Source of the DNA: Spirochaetaceae bacterium
GTDB taxonomy: Bacteria > Spirochaetota > Spirochaetia > JABEVK01
Assembly: GCA_023265735.1 (NCBI GenBank)
Contig: JAHFSN010000062.1
Coordinates: 1 to 8,589, forward strand
Direction: 5' to 3'
Length of the DNA stretch: 8,589 bases
Shown here one piece after another: positions 4,584-8,589 of this stretch (position 1 is the stretch's first letter; the number at the start of each line of letters is the position of its first letter). The position numbers and the translations under genes were made by a program. The notes beneath the pieces are model-generated. The model searched no databases. It worked only from the letters and a program-made list of their open reading frames with translations, and had not been told where the DNA came from.

Positions 4584-7142
4584 TCACTTCATCTTTTCCA
4601 GGTAGAACTCAACCCGTCGGTTCTTCCAGCGGTTCTCGAGGTCGGAGTTGGGGACCAGAGGATTCAGAGCCCCATTGCCCACGACGGTGAACCGCGGCTC
4701 GTCCACACCCAAGAGAACCAGGGCCGTTTCGACTTCCTTGGCCCGAGCCAGGGAGAGCGGGATCAGCTGCTGGGTCTGCTCCTTCTCGGCGTTCTTCGGA
4801 TCGCCGGAGAACTCGCTGACGGCGTACCCTTCGAGCCGGATCTTGTAGCCGGGAAGCCTATTGAGCACCGACGCTAGACGCCGGAGGACGAAGAGGTTCT
4901 TGGTGAGGAGAGGCTGGGGCACGTCGAAGACGTTGTAGCTGTAGCCCGCGAATTGGATGGAACTGATGACGATGCGGTAGCGGCCATCGGGCAATCGGTC
5001 GACTAAGATATCGACGGTGACCCGGTCCGTCTTCTTGGCGGTCCGGCCGGCGGTGTCCTCCACCTCGAAGGCCACCTGGTACTGTTCACCCGACTCCACA
5101 TTGTCCCCGGAGTCCGACTTGCCGTCCCAGATGACCTGGGCCGGCGGAACGCCCGAACCCGCAAACTGGCGGAAGGGTTTGCCCCGGGGATCGAGGAAGG
5201 AGAGCCTCCATTTGGCCAGGGGAGAGGCCCCGGCCTGGGCCTTCAGATCCACGCTCAGGGTCTGGGGACCGTCGACATTTTCGGGGGCAAACACCAGCGA
5301 CGACAGATGGAGGTCGGCTTGCGGCGCGGTGTCATCGAGGGCCTTGGAGTCGACGGTGAGGTCGGTGGAGGCCCGCGAGACGGTTCCGTTGGCGTAGGTG
5401 ACCTCGAGGGTGAGGCGGTAGCGGCCGTCGGGCACGGGGTTGCCATCGGGACCCAGCCCCGTCCAGTCCCAGAAGGTGAGGATGGCGTCGGCCTGCTTGG
5501 AAGCCACCTTGGTCCCACTCGGTTCTCTCACCGTCAAGACGGTTTTTTCAATGGAGTCGACCACGTTGAACACCGGCGTGATCCGGACCGTGCCCGCGGG
5601 CCCGCGGTTGGGGACCACCACGTTCCGCGAGAGGTCGAGGCCCACCCCCATGGAGCGGCTGTCCTTCCGGACCGTCAGGGACGCCGACCCGGGGATACCG
5701 GCTTGGTTGCGGCCCGTGGCCTTGAGGATCAGGGGGCCGTCGGGGAAGGGTTTCCCCGCCTCGTCCATTCCTTGAAACTCCAGGGTGGCGTCGCCGGTGT
5801 CCCCCAGGGGATAGCTGCGGAGAACCTGCCCCTTGGGGCTCAGGACGTCGAGGTTCCAGTTCACCCCCTTGGCCGCCTTGAGGTTGACGGTAATGCCGGC
5901 CCGACCCGAACCGCCGAAGACCAGGGCCGACGCCGAAAGGGTGGCCCGCGGCGGCTCCAGGAGCAGCCGGAAACTCAGGGGCGCCGAGGCGGCCGTGTTG
6001 CCGTTGTCATAGTTGGCACTGAGGACCGCCAGGTAGTTCCCCTCGGGAAGGTTGATGCCAGCGTTGTTCTTGCCGTCGAAGGGGATTTGGGCGGGGACAG
6101 AGCCCTCGTCGCCGGCCACCCAGAGGGCCACGTCGGGGTGGTTGGGTTCGGAGACGACAAGTTTCCAGTCGGTGAGGCCGATGGACGAGCCCACGTCGGG
6201 GCGGAAGGTGATGACGGTGGGGGCTCCGTCGGCCTTGGGCGAGAAGAAGGGCACGTCGGAGGTCAGGTTCACGACCCCCATCCGATCGCTGACGACGATG
6301 GGGCCGGCAAAGTCCCGGCTGGCGGTGGCCCCGACGCGGTTGGTACCCACGAGGGTGTACGAGTACGACCCATCGGGAACCACCTGGCCGCTGTCGTCCC
6401 TGCCGTCCCACGAGAACGCCGGGGGGGACACGTCCTCGGTGCCCAGCTCCTTCGGATTGGACCACACCAGCCTTCGGACCACCTTACCCGAGGCGTCGGC
6501 GAACCGGCCCTCCCACCGGGATTCGCGGCTGCCCGTCTGGGCCACGGCCACCGTAGGCCGCTTCCCTCCTGGCGAGAAAATGGTAGGGGTCACCTTGATA
6601 TCGCCGATGACGATGCGTGCGTTTCGAACCGTCGCGTTGAAGGGAGGGGTCTGGGCCCGTTGGCCGGCGCTGTCGACCACGGCCACTTGATAGGTGTACT
6701 GACCGTCGGGGACCAACTGCCCGTTGCGGGAGTCTCCGGCAATCCGGAAGGTACCGTCCCAAACCAGCTGGGCGGGAATCTCCACTTGGGGAAGGGGCCC
6801 CACGTTGAGGAGGTTGCCCAGAAAGTCCCGGGTTTTTGGCTGCTTTCCCGAGTCCTCAAACACCAGATGGCCCGACGAGTCAAAGACCGAGAAGGTCCAG
6901 GCCTGGAGGGCCCGCCCCCGGGACGCGGCGGCCAGTTCGGCAAACGGGACCACCAGGGCCTTGAGGGTGGCGTCGGGGTTTCCCGGCGCCAGGTACTGGC
7001 GAGGTCGATCCGCGAGCTTGAGGGAGGGCGGCGTCTCGGCCTGGCCGTTGGCCCAAACTCCCGCGGCAGGCAGGAGGAGGAGGAATTCCAGAGCCAGTCC
7101 CACAGAGAACCCGGACGTCCGTCTCCGATGTTTCTTCACCAT
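4584..7142 (-). CDS. Exported protein with six FlgD/Ig-like modules and a C-terminal OmpA-like domain
   Basis: This 852-residue protein begins with a basic N-terminus (Lys-Lys-His-Arg-Arg-Arg) and a hydrophobic signal segment (about 13-31, likely cleavage after Val-Trp-Ala). Six beta-sandwich modules follow, marked by a Trp-Asp-Gly-type turn at about residues 128, 245, 355, 457, 559 and 672, each followed by a Pro-Asp-Gly-x-Tyr-like strand. This is the signature of FlgD Ig-like/CHU-type repeats, spaced 102-117 residues. The C-terminus (about 720-850) is OmpA/MotB-like: Leu-Ser-x-x-Arg-Ala-Lys-x-Val (797-804), Val-Gly-Asn-Gly (820-823), and Asn-Arg-Trp-Lys-Asn-Arg-Arg-Val-Glu-Phe (837-846). 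The usual Thr-Asp of the Gly-His-Thr-Asp peptidoglycan-binding motif is replaced by Gly-Tyr-Ala-Val (772-775). It is probably a periplasmic or outer-membrane scaffold bound to the cell wall. The ribosome binding site before the ATG is weak. Confidence 0.85.
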   Translation of the reverse strand: MVKKHRRRTSGFSVGLALEFLLLLPAAGVWANGQAETPPSLKLADRPRQYLAPGNPDATLKALVVPFAELAAASRGRALQAWTFSVFDSSGHLVFEDSGKQPKTRDFLGNLLNVGPLPQVEIPAQLVWDGTFRIAGDSRNGQLVPDGQYTYQVAVVDSAGQRAQTPPFNATVRNARIVIGDIKVTPTIFSPGGKRPTVAVAQTGSRESRWEGRFADASGKVVRRLVWSNPKELGTEDVSPPAFSWDGRDDSGQVVPDGSYSYTLVGTNRVGATASRDFAGPIVVSDRMGVVNLTSDVPFFSPKADGAPTVITFRPDVGSSIGLTDWKLVVSEPNHPDVALWVAGDEGSVPAQIPFDGKNNAGINLPEGNYLAVLSANYDNGNTAASAPLSFRLLLEPPRATLSASALVFGGSGRAGITVNLKAAKGVNWNLDVLSPKGQVLRSYPLGDTGDATLEFQGMDEAGKPFPDGPLILKATGRNQAGIPGSASLTVRKDSRSMGVGLDLSRNVVVPNRGPAGTVRITPVFNVVDSIEKTVLTVREPSGTKVASKQADAILTFWDWTGLGPDGNPVPDGRYRLTLEVTYANGTVSRASTDLTVDSKALDDTAPQADLHLSSLVFAPENVDGPQTLSVDLKAQAGASPLAKWRLSFLDPRGKPFRQFAGSGVPPAQVIWDGKSDSGDNVESGEQYQVAFEVEDTAGRTAKKTDRVTVDILVDRLPDGRYRIVISSIQFAGYSYNVFDVPQPLLTKNLFVLRRLASVLNRLPGYKIRLEGYAVSEFSGDPKNAEKEQTQQLIPLSLARAKEVETALVLLGVDEPRFTVVGNGALNPLVPNSDLENRWKNRRVEFYLEKMK

Positions 7143-7206
7143 TGTTCTATTAGGGTATTTCGATTATGGTAATTAATCAATTGACGTGCCCTTTTAAGGA
7201 TGCATC
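7143..7206. promoter_or_regulatory. Divergent AT-rich intergenic region
   Basis: This 64-bp gap separates the minus-strand OmpA-domain gene from the plus-strand histidine kinase gene and must carry both start signals. It is markedly AT-rich. Weak candidates are, on the minus strand, TTGATT (7180-7175) and TACCCT (7157-7152) with a 17-bp spacer, and on the plus strand TTGTTC (7142-7147) and TATGGT (7165-7170), also spaced 17 bp. Both are poor matches, so I claim only the region and not the exact boxes. One regulator could control both genes from here. Confidence 0.4.
7196..7200 (+). promoter_or_regulatory. Ribosome binding site that sets a GTG start for the kinase
   Basis: AAGGA lies 6 bases before GTG at 7207. 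In this frame a TAA at 7195-7197 blocks any earlier start, and no ATG occurs until well inside the first membrane helix. The nearby ATG at 7200 is in another frame. Confidence 0.7.
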
Positions 7207-8589
7207 GTGGCTGTATCGCTCTCTGTGAAACAGAAGCTCCTCGTCACCCTCTGGCTCGTGACGTTCCTCCTGGCCTCCCTGTTTGGGATCATGGCGTTCT
7301 TTTGGTTCGCCCGCCAGGAGACCGACCGCATCGACAGTTTTCTTTCCCGCGAGATCCACGACACCCAGACCACCCTCGAGACCTTCTTTTCGGTGAACGC
7401 CGGCGAGGGAGGATTCTATGATTCGGTGGAAAACACCGACTTTCGGATCTTCCTGGACCGGCTCCTGCGCCAGCAAGCCAACCGGCAGCTTCCGTACAAG
7501 ACCACCCTGGGCATCTTCGACACCGAAGGCCGCCGCATCCAGATCTCCAACTTGGCCATGAACCTCGACGACCTGAAGCCCGAACCGAACCGGGACTTCC
7601 AGATCCTCGAGTCCGAAGGGGACAAGATCTTCCGGGCGGCGGTGGTTCCCTTGAGGCACAACGGAGACGTGCTGGGAGACGTGAGGCTGGCCTGCAGTCT
7701 CCCCAACCTCAATGAAGCTTGGCGCGGCATCGTCCTCAACCTGGTCCTGTTGCTGGGACTCGTTTTCCTCTCCTTCGGCACCGTCGGGAGTTTCCTCATC
7801 CATTGGGCCCTTCGCCCCATCCGGCGCATGAGCGAGTCGGCCCTGCAAATCTCGGAAACCCACCTCAATCGAAGGCTCTCGGTTCCCCGGGGCACCGACG
7901 AGGTGGCCCAGATGGCGGCCACCCTCAACCGCCTTCTCGAAAAGCTCGAGACGGACTTCGAGTTCGAGGAGATTCTGGTGGGCCAGCTCAGCCATGAACT
8001 GCGGACTCCCCTGACCATCCTGCGGACCAGAAATGAGCTCTCCCTGGAAAACATGGACCGACCCCTGACCGAGATGCAGCGGGTCCTCGAAGACAATCTG
8101 GCCGACATCGACAACATCGTCTCTCTGCTCAGCACCCTGCTGACCCTGGCGCGCCTTTCGGGGTCCGTGGACCCGGACCGGTTCCTGGTCTGCGACTTGG
8201 TCAACATCCTTCAGGAACTCCTGGAGGAACTTTCTCTGCTCTGGCAGGAAAAGAGGCTGACCGTTGAGATTCACTTCCCCGACCGGGAGCTGTGGCCCTG
8301 TGAAGTTCGAGGCGACCCGACGCTGCTGCGCCAGGTGTTCACCAACCTGCTCACCAACGCCTACAAGTTCACGCCCGCCGAAGGCCAGCTGCGAATCCGC
8401 CTCGAGGCTTCGGGTTCCCGAACCCAGCCAACCTGGACCCTCCTCTTCTGGAATTCCGGCCCTCCCATTCCCGAGGAATCCCTCGAGATGATCTTTAAAA
8501 GGTTCTACCGAGTGGAGGTGGCCCGGTCCGAAACGGCGCCCGGCGACGAGCCTCCCAAGGGGTTCGGCCTGGGCCTGAGCATCGCTAAG
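7207..8589 (+). CDS. Sensor histidine kinase, heavy-metal-sensor (CusS-like) type, 3' end missing
   Basis: The open frame runs 461 codons to the window edge without a stop. It has a first membrane helix (about 11-34), an extracytoplasmic sensor region (35-172), a second helix (about 174-198), and a HAMP linker starting at Leu-Arg-Pro-Ile-Arg (202-206). The HisKA domain follows with Leu-Ser-His-Glu-Leu-Arg-Thr-Pro-Leu-Thr (261-270; phospho-acceptor His263). The ATPase domain shows the N box (Asn-Leu-Leu-Thr-Asn-Ala-Tyr-Lys-Phe, 380-388), a G1 box as Asn-Ser-Gly-Pro-Pro-Ile-Pro (416-422), an F box (Ile-Phe-Lys-Arg-Phe-Tyr-Arg, 429-435) and a G2 box (Gly-Phe-Gly-Leu-Gly-Leu-Ser-Ile-Ala-Lys, 452-461). 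Asn in place of Asp in G1 is typical of CusS-type kinases, so activity is expected. No response regulator lies upstream; it may follow outside the window. The inducing signal is unknown. Confidence 0.94.
   Translation, partial: MAVSLSVKQKLLVTLWLVTFLLASLFGIMAFFWFARQETDRIDSFLSREIHDTQTTLETFFSVNAGEGGFYDSVENTDFRIFLDRLLRQQANRQLPYKTTLGIFDTEGRRIQISNLAMNLDDLKPEPNRDFQILESEGDKIFRAAVVPLRHNGDVLGDVRLACSLPNLNEAWRGIVLNLVLLLGLVFLSFGTVGSFLIHWALRPIRRMSESALQISETHLNRRLSVPRGTDEVAQMAATLNRLLEKLETDFEFEEILVGQLSHELRTPLTILRTRNELSLENMDRPLTEMQRVLEDNLADIDNIVSLLSTLLTLARLSGSVDPDRFLVCDLVNILQELLEELSLLWQEKRLTVEIHFPDRELWPCEVRGDPTLLRQVFTNLLTNAYKFTPAEGQLRIRLEASGSRTQPTWTLLFWNSGPPIPEESLEMIFKRFYRVEVARSETAPGDEPPKGFGLGLSIAK

Noticed and set aside
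5307..7172. 621-codon open frame on the plus strand, antisense to the OmpA-domain gene
   Set aside because: Its translation is a low-complexity Gly/Arg/Val/His-rich shadow of the GC-rich opposite gene, with no recognisable domain, signal or ribosome binding site. The minus-strand frame has clear repeats and a known domain.
7200..7421. ATG-started 73-codon plus-strand frame at the kinase start
   Set aside because: The AAGGA overlaps this ATG and so cannot serve it. The frame conflicts with the kinase gene and shows no protein features.
7177..8274. 365-codon minus-strand open frame over the histidine kinase gene
   Set aside because: It is rich in Gln, Glu, Gly and Val with no domain, whereas the plus strand has all the kinase boxes. 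It is a codon-bias shadow.

Overview
The window comes from a moderately high-GC diderm (Gram-negative type) bacterium. An OmpA-type peptidoglycan-binding domain and several secreted proteins imply an outer membrane. The phylum cannot be fixed from sequence alone. The fusion of FlgD-like Ig modules to a divergent OmpA domain recalls proteins I associate with spirochaetes and related lineages, but that is only a hint. Coding DNA is GC-rich. The main intergenic gaps (about 67-120, 1404-1490 and 7143-7195) are clearly AT-rich, which suits promoter or regulatory zones. No tRNA, rRNA, CRISPR array, insertion sequence or phage gene is visible.

Plus-strand left half (1-2769). The window opens with the last 21 codons of a gene whose C-terminus resembles phosphoketolase. 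A 111-bp leader with three consecutive inverted repeats follows, then a seven-helix DUF389 membrane protein. Its C-terminal segment appears to continue in another frame after an early stop (1218-1403), suggesting a frameshift. After an AT-rich gap with a plausible promoter come a divergent DapB-like reductase and, joined by an ATGA overlap, a small secreted protein of unknown function.

Minus-strand middle (2741-7142), read from right to left. An 852-residue exported protein with six FlgD/Ig-like modules and a C-terminal OmpA-like domain comes first, followed by a likely terminator hairpin. Next is a tight cluster: an exported TPR protein, an ECF sigma factor and an RskA-type anti-sigma factor, the last two overlapping by ATGA. 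The cluster ends in a 47-codon remnant of a quinone-oxidoreductase gene that keeps a good ribosome binding site. The remnant runs convergently into the end of the secreted-protein gene, and a perfect 12-bp palindrome lies at the apparent breakpoint.

Plus-strand right end (7207-8589). Divergent from the OmpA-domain gene is a GTG-started sensor histidine kinase of the heavy-metal-sensor (CusS-like) type, cut by the window edge. No response regulator lies upstream of it.

Working model (inference): the minus-strand genes form an envelope module. A periplasmic scaffold/anchor and a TPR protein would be linked to a membrane-anchored anti-sigma/ECF sigma switch, with a two-component sensor transcribed divergently. 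Nothing here is clearly a new defence or mobile system. The best leads are the frameshifted DUF389 gene, the structured leader in front of it, the shortened anti-sigma factor, the altered DapB active-site loop, the unknown secreted protein coupled to it, and the truncated oxidoreductase at a rearrangement junction.
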